A stretch of 64,000 bases of DNA from contig NZ_RJUL01000004.1 in NCBI RefSeq assembly GCF_003751625.1, positions 124,001 to 188,000 of the forward strand, given 5' to 3'. Positions 9,629 to 18,459 of this stretch are shown here, one piece after another. Position 1 is the stretch's first letter. Every line of letters starts with the position of its first letter. The position numbers and the translations under genes were made by a program. This DNA comes from Gallaecimonas pentaromativorans. GTDB taxonomy: Bacteria > Pseudomonadota > Gammaproteobacteria > Enterobacterales > Gallaecimonadaceae. The notes under the pieces were generated by a model that was given only the letters and a program-made list of their open reading frames with translations, did not search any database and was not told the origin of the DNA.

Positions 9629-10524
9629 GACTCCAGAGTCCGTGCGCCGAGGTCATCAACCCGGCAAAGATGGGCAAAGCCGTTATGGGGGGCCACCCAT
9701 CGCTGGGCGTCGGCCAGGGCCTTTTGGGCAGCGGCCAGGTTATCAAAGATGGCAAAAAGGGTAGGGCCGGAACCCGATAAACCACTGCTTAGGGCCCCTT
9801 GGGCCATCAACTTGTCTTTTAGCGCCAAAAAGCCCGGCACTAGCGGGGCGCGGCATGGCTCAACCACGTTATCGACCATCAGCTTGGCTGCCATGCGCCC
9901 TTCACCGCGATAGAGAGCATCGACAAAACGCCCTAGGTTGGAGGCCTGCGCCACCGCTTGGCCAAGGGCAATCTCCTTGGGCAAGATGGCGCGCATGGCT
10001 TTGGTTTCTAGGCGAATACCCGGGTAGGCCAGCAGCCAGACCCAATTTTCCGGCACCGGCAGCTTGGCGTCATGCAGGCACAGGCCGCCCAGCAGGCAAG
10101 GCAGCAGGTTGTCCCAATGCACGCCGCCGGAAAGCTCGCCTTCCAGTTCTGCCATCAGTGCCTTGGCCGCATCCAAATCCAACGGAGAGCCGAAGTAGCG
10201 ATTGATGGCCACCACTGCGGCCACCACGCTGGCTGCCGACGAGCCGATACCAGAGCCAATGGGCATGCCTTTTTCAAGGTGCATGGCAACCGGAGTGGTA
10301 TTGCCGGTCAGTTCGCGAAACCGCCACAGCGCTTTTTCGACAATATTGGTGCCGCTTAGCTCATGGGCGTACGAGCCTGTTACCTCAAGGCGGTCTTTAA
10401 CCGCTTCTTCGACCGTTAATACATCGCCGATGGCGGGGCCATCAAGGGGCGCCAGGGCAACCCCTAGGCTATCAAAGCCGACATTGAGGTTGGCGGAGGT
10501 GGCGGGGGCAAAAACGCGGACCAT
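9625..10524 (-). CDS. thrB: homoserine kinase
   Basis: GHMP-family kinase that phosphorylates homoserine. From the ATG at 10522-10524 the protein is 299 residues and begins MVRVFAPATSANLNVGFDSLG, which matches the family start. The longer reading frame to 10590 would lie inside thrA and is rejected. The GHMP phosphate loop appears as PIGSGIGSSAASVVAAV, and a C-terminal GLSGSGPTLFAIFD motif is present. It begins one base after the thrA stop. Confidence 0.98.
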   Translation of the reverse strand: MVRVFAPATSANLNVGFDSLGVALAPLDGPAIGDVLTVEEAVKDRLEVTGSYAHELSGTNIVEKALWRFRELTGNTTPVAMHLEKGMPIGSGIGSSAASVVAAVVAINRYFGSPLDLDAAKALMAELEGELSGGVHWDNLLPCLLGGLCLHDAKLPVPENWVWLLAYPGIRLETKAMRAILPKEIALGQAVAQASNLGRFVDALYRGEGRMAAKLMVDNVVEPCRAPLVPGFLALKDKLMAQGALSSGLSGSGPTLFAIFDNLAAAQKALADAQRWVAPHNGFAHLCRVDDLGARTLES

Positions 10525-10525
10525 G

Positions 10526-12919
10526 TTAAACCTCCCGCATCCAGTTAAGGGTACGCAGCACGTCGGCAAAGATACCGGCGGCGGTAACATCGGCGCCAGC
10601 GCCGTAGCCGCGCAGCAGCAGTGGCACCGGGCTGTAATAACGGGTCAAGAAGGCCAGCGCATTTTCGCCGTCGCGAACCCGGTGCAGCGGGTGGTTGGCG
10701 TCCACCGCCTGCAAACCAACCTGGCCTTCGCCATTCTCAATCCGGCCGACGTAGCGCAGTACCTTGCCTTGGGCCTTGGCGTCGCTGACCTTTTGGGCCA
10801 TGGCTTCATCAAGCTCAGGCAGCCTTGCCAGAAATTCGTCCTGGCTGAGGCTGGCAAAGCTTTGGGGCAACAGGCCGGTGAGTTTGATATCGGCAAGTTC
10901 CAGGTCGAGGCCGGCTTCACGGGAGAGAATAAGCACCTTGCGGGCCACATCGAGACCGGACAAGTCATCTCGCGGGTCAGGCTCGGTAAAGCCTTTTTCC
11001 ATGGCTTCATGTACCGCCTGGGAAAAGGGCACACCGTCTTCGAGGCGGCCAAGCAAAAAGGACAGCGAGCCTGAGAGAATGCCAGAGAAACTTTGCAGCT
11101 CGTCACCGGCGTGCAGCAGGTTTTGCAGGTTCTCGATAACCGGCAGGCCGGCACCTACTGTGGTGTCGTAGAGGTAGCGGCGGCGGTGCTGCTTGGCGGT
11201 TTTCTTAAGCGCCTTGTAGTGGGCCAGGGCACCGGTGTTGCCTTTCTTGTTGGGGGTGACCACATGAAAACCCGCCTCCAAAAAAGCCTGGTATTGCGCC
11301 GGCAGTTCGTCGCTTGCCGAGCAATCCACCAATACCGGGTTCAATAAGTCCTGGCTCAGGGCTTTTAACGCCTCCAAGTCGAGGGGCCGGCCTTCGGCTT
11401 CCAGCGCCTGGTGCCAATGGGCAAGGGACAGTCCCTTGGTATCCACCAGCATTTTCTGGCTGTTGGAAAGCGCCACCACCCGGGCATTGATGCCCTGTTT
11501 AGCAAGCCAATGGCCCTGGCTTTCCAATTGGCGTAACAGCTCAGAGCCCACGTTGCCGCATCCCAGCAGTACCAGCTCCAGCGGCATGGAGCTGTCAAAA
11601 AAGGCCTGATGCACCATTTTCAGGCCGCGCGCGGCGCAATCACCTGGAATAACCGCCGAGATGGCCCGCTCCGAGGAGCCTTGGGCGATGGCCACTACGT
11701 TGATGTTGGCCCGGCCCAGTTGGGTAAAGCAGCGCCCGGCAACGCCCTTGGCCTGGCACATGTTGTCGCCAATCAAGGTGAGGATGGCCAGATCCCGCTG
11801 GACGCTGACCGGTTCGAGCATGCCAGAGGCAAGCTCCAGGGAGAAAGCGTCTTCGATGGAGTTGACGGCGCGGCGCTCGTCCACCGCGTTCAAACAGAAA
11901 CTGATGCTGTATTCGCTGGACGACTGGGTAATGAGCAGCACCGACACCCCGGCCTGGCCGACGGCGGCGAAAATGCGGCTGGCCATGCCCACCATGCCTT
12001 TAAGGCCGGGGCCGCTGACCGACACCATTACCACATCGTTGAGGCTGGAAAGGGCCTTGACCGGCTTGTCAGACGGCTCTACTTGGGTATCGATGCGGGT
12101 GCCGGGAAGGCTAGGGTCGAGGCTGGAGCGGATCCAGGTGGGGATATGAAAGCGGCCCACCGGCCCCAGGGTTTTGGGGTGCAGTACCTTGGCGCCAAAG
12201 TGGGAAAGTTCGAGGGCTTCAGAAAAGGAAAGCTGACGCAGCTTTTGGGCCTCAGGCACCAGGCGCGGGTCGCACTGGTAAACGCCGTCCACGTCAGTCC
12301 AGATGATAAGCTCTTCGGCATCCAGGCAAGCGGCCAGAACGGCTGCCGAGTAATCCGAGCCGTTACGGCCCAGCAGGCACTGGCCGCCGTCTCGGTGCCC
12401 GGCGTAAAAGCCAGCCATGACGGCAAGGCGGGGCTGCTTTTCTCTCAGGCCCCGGCATTTATTGCGAGAGGCGTCCAAGTCTACCAAGGCGTCAAGACGA
12501 GGCCCATAACCGAGGAAAAGGCCAGCCGGGTCTAATTGCAGCGGTTCATCAGCTTCAAGAATGTGGCTCAGCACCAACACTGACAAACGCTCGCCAGCAC
12601 TGGCGATGGCAACCCGGGTGCCTTCGGGGCAATGGCCTAGCAAGGCAATGCCCTGGCACCAGGCCTCCAATTGGTTGGCCCATTGGGCTAACGCATCGGT
12701 CAGGGCCGGGTAGCGGGCCTGCCAAGGCGCCGTGATGGCCTGAATATCGGTAGCCTGGGTATCATCGCACAGGGCAACCAGTTGATTGGTTACCCCTGCC
12801 GGCGCCGATAACACCACGGCTACGGCGCTGCTTTCCAGGGCTTCTCTTACCTGCCGGGCAACAGATTCAAACCTGTCTGGCGTGGCAAGTGAGCTACCAC
12901 CGAATTTCATGACCTGCAT
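10526..12919 (-). CDS. thrA: bifunctional aspartokinase I / homoserine dehydrogenase I
   Basis: Controls entry of aspartate into the threonine branch: phosphorylation of aspartate at the N-terminus and reduction of aspartate semialdehyde at the C-terminus. The product is 797 residues. The kinase domain starts MQVMKFGGSSLATPDRF and has GRNGSDYSAAVLAACL. Two ACT-like regulatory segments lie near residues 310-440, where threonine is expected to bind. The dehydrogenase starts around VLLGCGNVGSELLRQLE with a Rossmann fold. Expression is expected to follow the leader-peptide attenuator just upstream. Confidence 0.98.
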   Translation of the reverse strand: MQVMKFGGSSLATPDRFESVARQVREALESSAVAVVLSAPAGVTNQLVALCDDTQATDIQAITAPWQARYPALTDALAQWANQLEAWCQGIALLGHCPEGTRVAIASAGERLSVLVLSHILEADEPLQLDPAGLFLGYGPRLDALVDLDASRNKCRGLREKQPRLAVMAGFYAGHRDGGQCLLGRNGSDYSAAVLAACLDAEELIIWTDVDGVYQCDPRLVPEAQKLRQLSFSEALELSHFGAKVLHPKTLGPVGRFHIPTWIRSSLDPSLPGTRIDTQVEPSDKPVKALSSLNDVVMVSVSGPGLKGMVGMASRIFAAVGQAGVSVLLITQSSSEYSISFCLNAVDERRAVNSIEDAFSLELASGMLEPVSVQRDLAILTLIGDNMCQAKGVAGRCFTQLGRANINVVAIAQGSSERAISAVIPGDCAARGLKMVHQAFFDSSMPLELVLLGCGNVGSELLRQLESQGHWLAKQGINARVVALSNSQKMLVDTKGLSLAHWHQALEAEGRPLDLEALKALSQDLLNPVLVDCSASDELPAQYQAFLEAGFHVVTPNKKGNTGALAHYKALKKTAKQHRRRYLYDTTVGAGLPVIENLQNLLHAGDELQSFSGILSGSLSFLLGRLEDGVPFSQAVHEAMEKGFTEPDPRDDLSGLDVARKVLILSREAGLDLELADIKLTGLLPQSFASLSQDEFLARLPELDEAMAQKVSDAKAQGKVLRYVGRIENGEGQVGLQAVDANHPLHRVRDGENALAFLTRYYSPVPLLLRGYGAGADVTAAGIFADVLRTLNWMREV

Positions 12920-12936
12920 TTTTTACTCTCCATAAA

Positions 12937-12966
12937 CAAAAAGCCCGCCGGTGAGGGCGGGCTTTT
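12937..12966 (-). terminator. thr operon attenuator
   Basis: Read on the minus strand, AAGCCCGCC and GGCGGGCTT form the stem, with a six-base loop and a TTTTTGTTT run. It lies between the leader peptide stop (12989) and thrA (12919), the position of a transcription attenuator. Confidence 0.88.
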
Positions 12967-12988
12967 CTGATGTTTGAATTGCTTCTTG

Positions 12989-13075
12989 TCAATTCACCAA
13001 CAGCGCCCGCCAGTGCCACACAATGGTGGTACCGGTAATGGTGCGGGTAATGGTGGTGAGTTGACGCAAATTCAT
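12989..13075 (-). CDS. thrL: thr operon leader peptide
   Basis: A 28-residue peptide beginning MNLRQLTTITRTITGTTI, with seven Thr (all ACC) and three Ile (all ATT) codons packed into residues 7-18. This is the composition of the E. coli thr leader, whose ribosome stalls when threonyl- or isoleucyl-tRNA is scarce. An AGGAG ribosome site precedes the ATG at 13073-13075. The stop lies about 25 bases before the attenuator stem. The sequence differs from the E. coli leader but has the same logic. Found by direct translation of the gap between thrA and the porin. Confidence 0.9.
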   Translation of the reverse strand: MNLRQLTTITRTITGTTIVWHWRALLVN

Positions 13076-13138
13076 GGCTGACTCCTAAAGCGATGGCTAT
13101 ATCCTTCTCTTATCAGGGCCATCCTTGTCAACAAATAT

Positions 13139-14221
13139 TTAAAAATAATAGCCGATGTTGATGTTGAGCCTGGAGTGCCAACCGTTGTTGTCGGGGCTGT
13201 CAAAGCCGATGCCGTCGCCACCGGCAAACCACATGTTTTTACCGGCTATCCAGTCAATGTAGGTGTAAAGGCCACCCTTGACTAACAGGCAACCCGTCAC
13301 GTTCTGTATCGAATTATCAACACCCTGGCCGGATGCCAAGGTCTGGGTGTGGTCGTTATAGCAGGTTACGGTGTCAACGAAGTCGTTGTTCACTGTAAAG
13401 GTCTTGGCGAGATTCAGCGACACTACATCGGCTTCACTTGCCACCGGGAACGGAAATTGGAAGGCGGAAAGCTCAACGGTATCGGTGCCGGTGTCGTACT
13501 TATAGTGTGCTTCTTGCAGCTGCACCTGCCAGCCAGCATCGTTGCTCCAATCGGCATGGAGGGCGCCAGCCCAACGGCTATCGTGTGTTTTGGAATCATA
13601 CCGATACAAACGACCAATCTGGGCGGATGCACCTAACTTCAACTTGCTGGATGCAAAATGCAGGGTGCGCTCTGCCCGCAAATTAATTTGGCCATTTTCG
13701 TCGGCCCGCTGGCCGTCAACGGCGGCCAGATCGAAAGAATATCGGTCGTAGCGATCGCCGCTTTGGTATTCGGCGTTGTGAAAATACGCGGCGTGAAATA
13801 ACCAGTCGCCGTCTTTTTGTTCGTACACCACGCCGGTGTCGTAATCGTCTTCGAGCCCCAAATAGTAGGTGCCGCCGAACCAAAAGCCGTGGGAGGAAAC
13901 AGGCAGTAGCCCAAAGGGCACTAGGGTGACACCCACTTTGACGCTGCGATCTTCATCGAATTTGTAGCCGACATAGGCGTGGTGAATGGCTTCAAAGTCC
14001 TGATACCAACGGTATTGCGCCGAGTAAAACCAATTGCCGTCGTCACCGTTGATGTCGATACGAAACAGCTCAATGTCCCACTCGCCGTTTTTATCCTTGT
14101 TGCTCTGGTCGTAGTCCTTCCAAGCGTAATTGAGGCGCACAGCGCCGCCAATTTTAACGTCAGCAATGGCCGTTTGCGTGCCAGTGAGCGCCAGTGCGGC
14201 GATAAGGAGATGCTTTTTCAT
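13139..14221 (-). CDS. outer-membrane beta-barrel porin-like protein
   Basis: A 360-residue secreted protein with signal peptide MKKHLLIAALALTGTQTAIA, followed by alternating aromatic/polar strands and a C-terminal INIGYYF with the terminal Phe typical of BAM-inserted barrels. The sequence SVKVGVTLVPFGLLPVSSHGFWFGG recalls phosphate-selective (OprO/P-like) porins, but the family is not certain. I chose the ATG at 14221 because the signal peptide starts there; the longer frame to 14251 adds a non-signal prefix. It is divergent from the MarR gene, with an inverted repeat between them. Confidence 0.8.
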   Translation of the reverse strand: MKKHLLIAALALTGTQTAIADVKIGGAVRLNYAWKDYDQSNKDKNGEWDIELFRIDINGDDGNWFYSAQYRWYQDFEAIHHAYVGYKFDEDRSVKVGVTLVPFGLLPVSSHGFWFGGTYYLGLEDDYDTGVVYEQKDGDWLFHAAYFHNAEYQSGDRYDRYSFDLAAVDGQRADENGQINLRAERTLHFASSKLKLGASAQIGRLYRYDSKTHDSRWAGALHADWSNDAGWQVQLQEAHYKYDTGTDTVELSAFQFPFPVASEADVVSLNLAKTFTVNNDFVDTVTCYNDHTQTLASGQGVDNSIQNVTGCLLVKGGLYTYIDWIAGKNMWFAGGDGIGFDSPDNNGWHSRLNINIGYYF

Positions 14222-14233
14222 TGCAGGTCCATA

Positions 14234-14251
14234 TTGTTCGTGGGCGAACAA
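14234..14251. promoter_or_regulatory. inverted repeat between porin and marR
   Basis: TTGTTCG (14234-14240), TGGG and CGAACAA (14245-14251) form a perfect 7-base palindrome 13 bases before the porin start, in the divergent gap shared with the MarR gene. Its size and place fit a MarR-type operator. This is inference only. Confidence 0.4.
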
Positions 14252-14345
14252 GTATGGTGCTGATGTTTCAAAGGATCAAATCAAGGACTTATCAAAGCCA
14301 TCCTTCGCAGTCTAAAATACCGCTTTTGTTCCGGGGGTAAGCTGT

Positions 14346-14831
14346 ATGCAACCAGTAGATGAAGTATTGACCGCGCTTCGGCGCATCATCCGCGCCATTG
14401 ACCTCCATTCCCGGCAGTTAACCAAGGAAACCTCCCTGACCGGCCCTCAGCTGATGTTGATGCGGGCCATCGCCGAGCATCCAGGCGATACCACCCGTAG
14501 CATCGCCAAGGTGGTAAATCTCTCTCAGGCTACAGTTACCAGCATAATTGACCGCCTAGAAGCAAAAGGGCTGGTATTTCGTCAGCGCTCCACCCTCGAC
14601 AAGCGCAAAGTTGAATTAACTTTGACCGTTCAGGGTAAAGAGGCTGTCTCCACCGCCCCGGCATTACTGCAAAATGCCTTCATCAAGCAATTTGAAGAAT
14701 TAGCGCTTTGGGAACAAACGTTGATTCTGAGCTCCCTGCAAAGGGTGGCCAGTATGATGGATGCTGAAGGAATTGATGCATCGCCCATGTTGACCTTGGA
14801 ACAGCATTTGGCTTCGACCAAAGGCGAATAG
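14346..14831 (+). CDS. MarR-family transcriptional regulator
   Basis: A 161-residue winged-helix protein. The DNA-binding part covers roughly residues 35-105 (TRSIAKVVNLSQATVTSIIDRLEAKGLV, then the wing RQRSTLDKRKVELTLT). Flanking helices would form the dimer. It lies between two outer-membrane porin genes, one divergent and one 93 bases downstream in the same direction. A local role in controlling porin expression is plausible but not shown. The ligand is unknown. Confidence 0.92.
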   Translation: MQPVDEVLTALRRIIRAIDLHSRQLTKETSLTGPQLMLMRAIAEHPGDTTRSIAKVVNLSQATVTSIIDRLEAKGLVFRQRSTLDKRKVELTLTVQGKEAVSTAPALLQNAFIKQFEELALWEQTLILSSLQRVASMMDAEGIDASPMLTLEQHLASTKGE

Positions 14832-14924
14832 GAAACTTAGGGAACTTTTGCAATATTTAAAGAATGAACTTCGGCAACATTAAAAAGATTGCCAATTGCA
14901 GCTACCACTACAGGAAGAGAGAAC

Positions 14925-16109
14925 ATGAAAAAGACTCTGCTCGCTGGCGCCATCGGTGCCATAGTCTCCATGCCCAGCCACGCCGCTTTTGAACTGCTCA
15001 AAACCGACAACACCACTGTGACTTTCGGCGGTTACGCCAAAGCCTCTTTGAACGTTAGCAAGTTCAGCGAAGGTGCGCCGGCCAGCTCTAGCCTGGGCCG
15101 CATCTATTATGTTCCTAGCACCATCGCTACCTCTGGTGGTAACGGTAACAACGACGACACTCTGCTGGATTTCACCGCCCGTGAAACCCGCTTTAACTTC
15201 GGCACCAAGACCCTGATCGACGGCCACGTCATCACCAGCTACTTGGAACTGGATTTCATGTCTGGCTACCCGGGCGATGAGCGTACCTCTAACTCCACTT
15301 CTCCTCGTCTGCGTCACGCTTACTTCACCTACGACAACTGGCTGTTCGGTCAAACCTTTACCACTTTCGAGAACACCACTGCACTGCCGGAAACCACCGA
15401 CTTCCTGCCGGCTTCCGACGCTACCGTGTTCAACCGTCAGCCGATGGTTCGTTACACCTCTGATTCCGGTGCCTGGCAGTTCGCTTTGGAAAACCCGGAA
15501 ACCACTTACAGCCCCTACAACTCTGCCTCTCGTGTAGACGAAGACAACAGCATCCTGCCGGATCTGGTTGGTCGCTATAACATGAAAGGCGACTGGGGCA
15601 GCCTGGCCGTTGCCGGTCTGGTACGTCAGCTGCGCGCCGACACCGTTGATGCCAACGGCGACGTGCAAGACAACGAAACCAAAATGGGCTTTGGCGTGAA
15701 CCTGTCCGGCCTGCTTAAAGCGGGCGATATGGACGATTTCCGCTTCAGCGTAACCGCTGGTGAAGGTATCGGCCGTTATGTGGCTCTGAACACCTTCAAC
15801 TCCAGCAACGTGAAAGCCAACGGCGACCTGGACACCATCTCCACCGTCAGCGCCTTCGCCGCTTACCGTCACTTCTGGACCGAAAAACTGCGCTCCAGCT
15901 TTGTACTGTCCGGCACTTGGGCTGACAACAACGATACCGCCTCTCAGGCCCTGACCAAGAGCGTACAGTCTGTTCACGCCAACCTGATGTACTCTCCGGT
16001 TAAACCGATCTCCTTCGGTGCCGAGATTGTTTATGCCGAGCGTAAACTGGAAAACAACGACAAAGGCGACCTGACCCGTCTGCAACTGTCTGCCAAATAC
16101 ACTTTCTAA
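14925..16109 (+). CDS. DcaP-like outer-membrane porin
   Basis: A 394-residue outer-membrane channel resembling the DcaP family of trimeric porins. The signal peptide is MKKTLLAGAIGAIVSMPSHA. It is followed by TTVTFGGYAKASLNV, RETRFNFGTKTLIDGHVITSYLELDF, LRHAYFTYDNWLFGQTFTTF and LPETTDFLP, a succession typical of DcaP proteins. It ends in LSAKYTF with the expected terminal Phe. The start at 14925 follows AGGAAGAGA. Codon use is strongly biased, suggesting high expression. A strong terminator follows. The transported solute is unknown; DcaP-type channels have been linked to acidic solutes. Confidence 0.85.
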   Translation: MKKTLLAGAIGAIVSMPSHAAFELLKTDNTTVTFGGYAKASLNVSKFSEGAPASSSLGRIYYVPSTIATSGGNGNNDDTLLDFTARETRFNFGTKTLIDGHVITSYLELDFMSGYPGDERTSNSTSPRLRHAYFTYDNWLFGQTFTTFENTTALPETTDFLPASDATVFNRQPMVRYTSDSGAWQFALENPETTYSPYNSASRVDEDNSILPDLVGRYNMKGDWGSLAVAGLVRQLRADTVDANGDVQDNETKMGFGVNLSGLLKAGDMDDFRFSVTAGEGIGRYVALNTFNSSNVKANGDLDTISTVSAFAAYRHFWTEKLRSSFVLSGTWADNNDTASQALTKSVQSVHANLMYSPVKPISFGAEIVYAERKLENNDKGDLTRLQLSAKYTF

Positions 16110-16122
16110 TAAAGTGTTGGCC

Positions 16123-16154
16123 GAAAAAGCGCCGCTTGATGCGGCGCTTTTTTT
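16123..16154 (+). terminator. terminator of the DcaP-like porin gene
   Basis: GCGCCGC (16129-16135), TTGAT and GCGGCGC (16141-16147) are followed by seven T residues. Confidence 0.92.
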
Positions 16155-16353
16155 ATCCCTTTTTAAGCCTTGTCTGTTCCTTCTTCCCTCGCATAACCAT
16201 TTCCTTCACCAAAGAACTCTTACCGGACAATAAAAATGCGCGGTTTATCACCCGTCAATTTTTGTCAGGAGCGAAGACAGCGAAGGAGCCTTACGCCAGG
16301 AAAGTTGGATTAAAAAGCTGCAGCGCTATGGTGAATTGGGGAAAATTGAACAT

Positions 16354-16380
16354 AAAAAAGCCCGCCTTAAAGGCGGGCTA
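16354..16380 (-). terminator. terminator of acs
   Basis: On the minus strand the stem GCCCGCC/GGCGGGC is followed by TTTTTTATG. It lies 16 bases after the acs stop. Confidence 0.9.
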
Positions 16381-16395
16381 ATGGTTGGTAGGGTA

Positions 16396-18333
16396 CTACT
16401 TGTTAAGACGGCTCTCGATGAGCACATCAATAACGCTGGGGTCGGCAAGGGTGGTGGTATCACCCAAAGCCTCGCACTCGTTAGCGGCAATTTTACGCAA
16501 GAAACGGCGCATGATTTTACCGGACCGGGTTTTGGGCAAGCTCGGTGCCCACTGGATAAGGTCGGGACTGGCCAGGGCGCCGATTTCTTTGCGCACCCAT
16601 TGGCGAAGGGCTTGGCGCAGCTCTTCGGTGGCTTCAACCCCGGCATTGAGGGTGACATAGGCGTAGATGCCTTGGCCCTTGATGTCGTGGGGGTAGCCAA
16701 CGACCGCCGCCTCGGCCACATCGTGGTGGGAAACCAGTGCTGATTCCACCTCGGCAGTGCCCATACGGTGGCCGGAGACGTTAATCACGTCATCGACCCG
16801 GCCTGTTATCCAGAAATAACCGTCTTGGTCCTGGCGGGCACCGTCACCGGTGAAGTAGTTGCCAGGGAAGGTGGAGAAGTAAGTCTGGATAAAGCGCTCG
16901 TGGTCACCATAAACGGTGCGCATTTGGCCGGGCCAGGAGTCGCTTATTACCAGGTTACCTTCACCTTCAACCGGGTTGCCGGTGGCGTCCACCAGTTGCG
17001 GCTGAATGCCGAAGAAGGGCAGGGTGGCCGAACCGGGCTTGGCGTCCACCGCGCCTGGCAGCGGCGCTATCATGATGCCGCCGGTCTCGGTTTGCCACCA
17101 GGTGTCGACGATAGGGCAGCGGCCCTTGCCAATTACCTCGTGATACCAGCGCCAGGCTTCGGGGTTGATGGGCTCGCCCACGGTGCCAAGGATGCGCAGG
17201 CTCTTGCCGTCAAGCTTGGCAAAATGCTCCTCACCCTGGGCCATCAGCGCCCGGATAAGGGTCGGCGCGGTGTAGAGAATGGCTACCTGATGGCGATCTA
17301 CCATCTCGGCCAAGCGGCTTGGGCCGGGGGAGTTGGGTACCCCTTCGTGCAGCAGGCAGGTAGCGCCGTTTGCCAAAGGCCCATACACCAAGTAAGAATG
17401 CCCGGTTATCCAGCCGATATCGGCGGTACACCAGTACACTTCACCGGGTTTGTAATCAAAGACCACTTCGTGGGTCAGGGCGGCATACACCAGGTAGCCA
17501 CCGGTGGTGTGCAGCACCCCTTTGGGTTTACCGGTAGAGCCGGAGGTGTAGAGGATAAAGAGCGGATCTTCGGCGGCCATTTCTTCGGCCGGGCAGTCTT
17601 TGCCGGCGCCAGCTTCTAGGTCGTGCCACCACAAGTCGCGGCCTTCAACCCAGTTGATGTCGTTGCCGGTACGCTTGTAGACAATCACCTTGTCCACTGT
17701 GGTGATGTCTTTGTGGGACAGGGCCTCATCCACGCTGGCTTTAAGGGGAATGGCGCGGCCGCCACGCAGGCCTTCATCCGCGGTGATAACCAGTTTTGAT
17801 TTGCCATCGATGATGCGCCCGGCAATGGAGTCGGGGGAGAAGCCGGCAAAGACCACGGAATGGATGGCGCCAATACGGGCACAGGCCAGCATGGATACCA
17901 CCGCTTCTACCACCATCGGCATGTAGATGGTCACCACGTCGCCTTTTTTAATGCCCTGGGCTTTGAGGACATTGGCAAACCGGCACACTTTGGCGTGCAG
18001 TTCGCTGTAGGTAACGTTGGTGATGGTGTTGCCGTCGTCCGATTCCCAGATAAGGGCCGTGGTGTCGCCGTGCTTGGCAAGGTGGCGGTCAAGGCAGTTG
18101 GCACTGGCGTTGAGGGTGCCGTCTTCGTACCAACGGATATGGAGGTTGTGAGGGTCGAAGGAAACGTTCTTAACCTTGGTATAAGGCTTCATCCAGTCAA
18201 TGCGTTTACCCTGCTCGCCCCAAAAGGCCTCCGGGTCATTCACCGACGCCTGGTACAGAGCCTGGTACTTGGCCTTGTCCACATGGGTGCTGTCGGCAAT
18301 GTGCTGCATGACGGGGTAGCGATCTTTCAACAT
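16396..18333 (-). CDS. acs: acetyl-CoA synthetase (AMP-forming)
   Basis: Activates acetate to acetyl-CoA through an acetyl-AMP intermediate. The product is 645 residues starting [14 protein letters not shown], preceded by an AGGG ribosome site; longer upstream starts are rejected. The adenylate-forming signature is [19 protein letters not shown] and the hinge region [23 protein letters not shown]. The C-terminal [11 protein letters not shown] contains the catalytic Lys606, the residue acetylated in Acs proteins and deacetylated by CobB sirtuins. A terminator separates it from actP upstream, so it has its own promoter. A candidate CrbR-type motif lies 66 bases before the start. Confidence 0.97.
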   Translation of the reverse strand: MLKDRYPVMQHIADSTHVDKAKYQALYQASVNDPEAFWGEQGKRIDWMKPYTKVKNVSFDPHNLHIRWYEDGTLNASANCLDRHLAKHGDTTALIWESDDGNTITNVTYSELHAKVCRFANVLKAQGIKKGDVVTIYMPMVVEAVVSMLACARIGAIHSVVFAGFSPDSIAGRIIDGKSKLVITADEGLRGGRAIPLKASVDEALSHKDITTVDKVIVYKRTGNDINWVEGRDLWWHDLEAGAGKDCPAEEMAAEDPLFILYTSGSTGKPKGVLHTTGGYLVYAALTHEVVFDYKPGEVYWCTADIGWITGHSYLVYGPLANGATCLLHEGVPNSPGPSRLAEMVDRHQVAILYTAPTLIRALMAQGEEHFAKLDGKSLRILGTVGEPINPEAWRWYHEVIGKGRCPIVDTWWQTETGGIMIAPLPGAVDAKPGSATLPFFGIQPQLVDATGNPVEGEGNLVISDSWPGQMRTVYGDHERFIQTYFSTFPGNYFTGDGARQDQDGYFWITGRVDDVINVSGHRMGTAEVESALVSHHDVAEAAVVGYPHDIKGQGIYAYVTLNAGVEATEELRQALRQWVRKEIGALASPDLIQWAPSLPKTRSGKIMRRFLRKIAANECEALGDTTTLADPSVIDVLIESRLNK

Positions 18334-18398
18334 AGCATTCCCTATCTTGTTATCGGATTGTTGGTCCGAGTATGTATAGCAAGGGGGGCCCCTCACCA

Positions 18399-18414
18399 TT
18401 AGACCAAAGTAGAA
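18399..18414 (+). promoter_or_regulatory. candidate CrbR-type operator upstream of acs
   Basis: TTAGACCAAAGTAGAA matches TTCGACTAAAGTCGAC (the reverse complement of 20487-20502) at 12 of 16 positions. It begins 66 bases from the acs start and directly abuts the actP terminator. Confidence 0.5.
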
Positions 18415-18437
18415 AAAACCCGGCAGTTGCCGGGTTT
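18415..18437 (-). terminator. terminator of actP
   Basis: Stem CCCGGCA/TGCCGGG with a two-base loop, followed on the minus strand by a TTTTTT run. It separates actP from acs. Confidence 0.88.
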
Positions 18438-18459
18438 TTGACGGGTGATGGCGGCTGTT

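Noticed and set aside
13126-13131. TTGACA on the minus strand as the thr promoter -35
   Set aside because: A perfect -35 hexamer, but no fitting -10 at 16-18 bases, so the promoter is not called.
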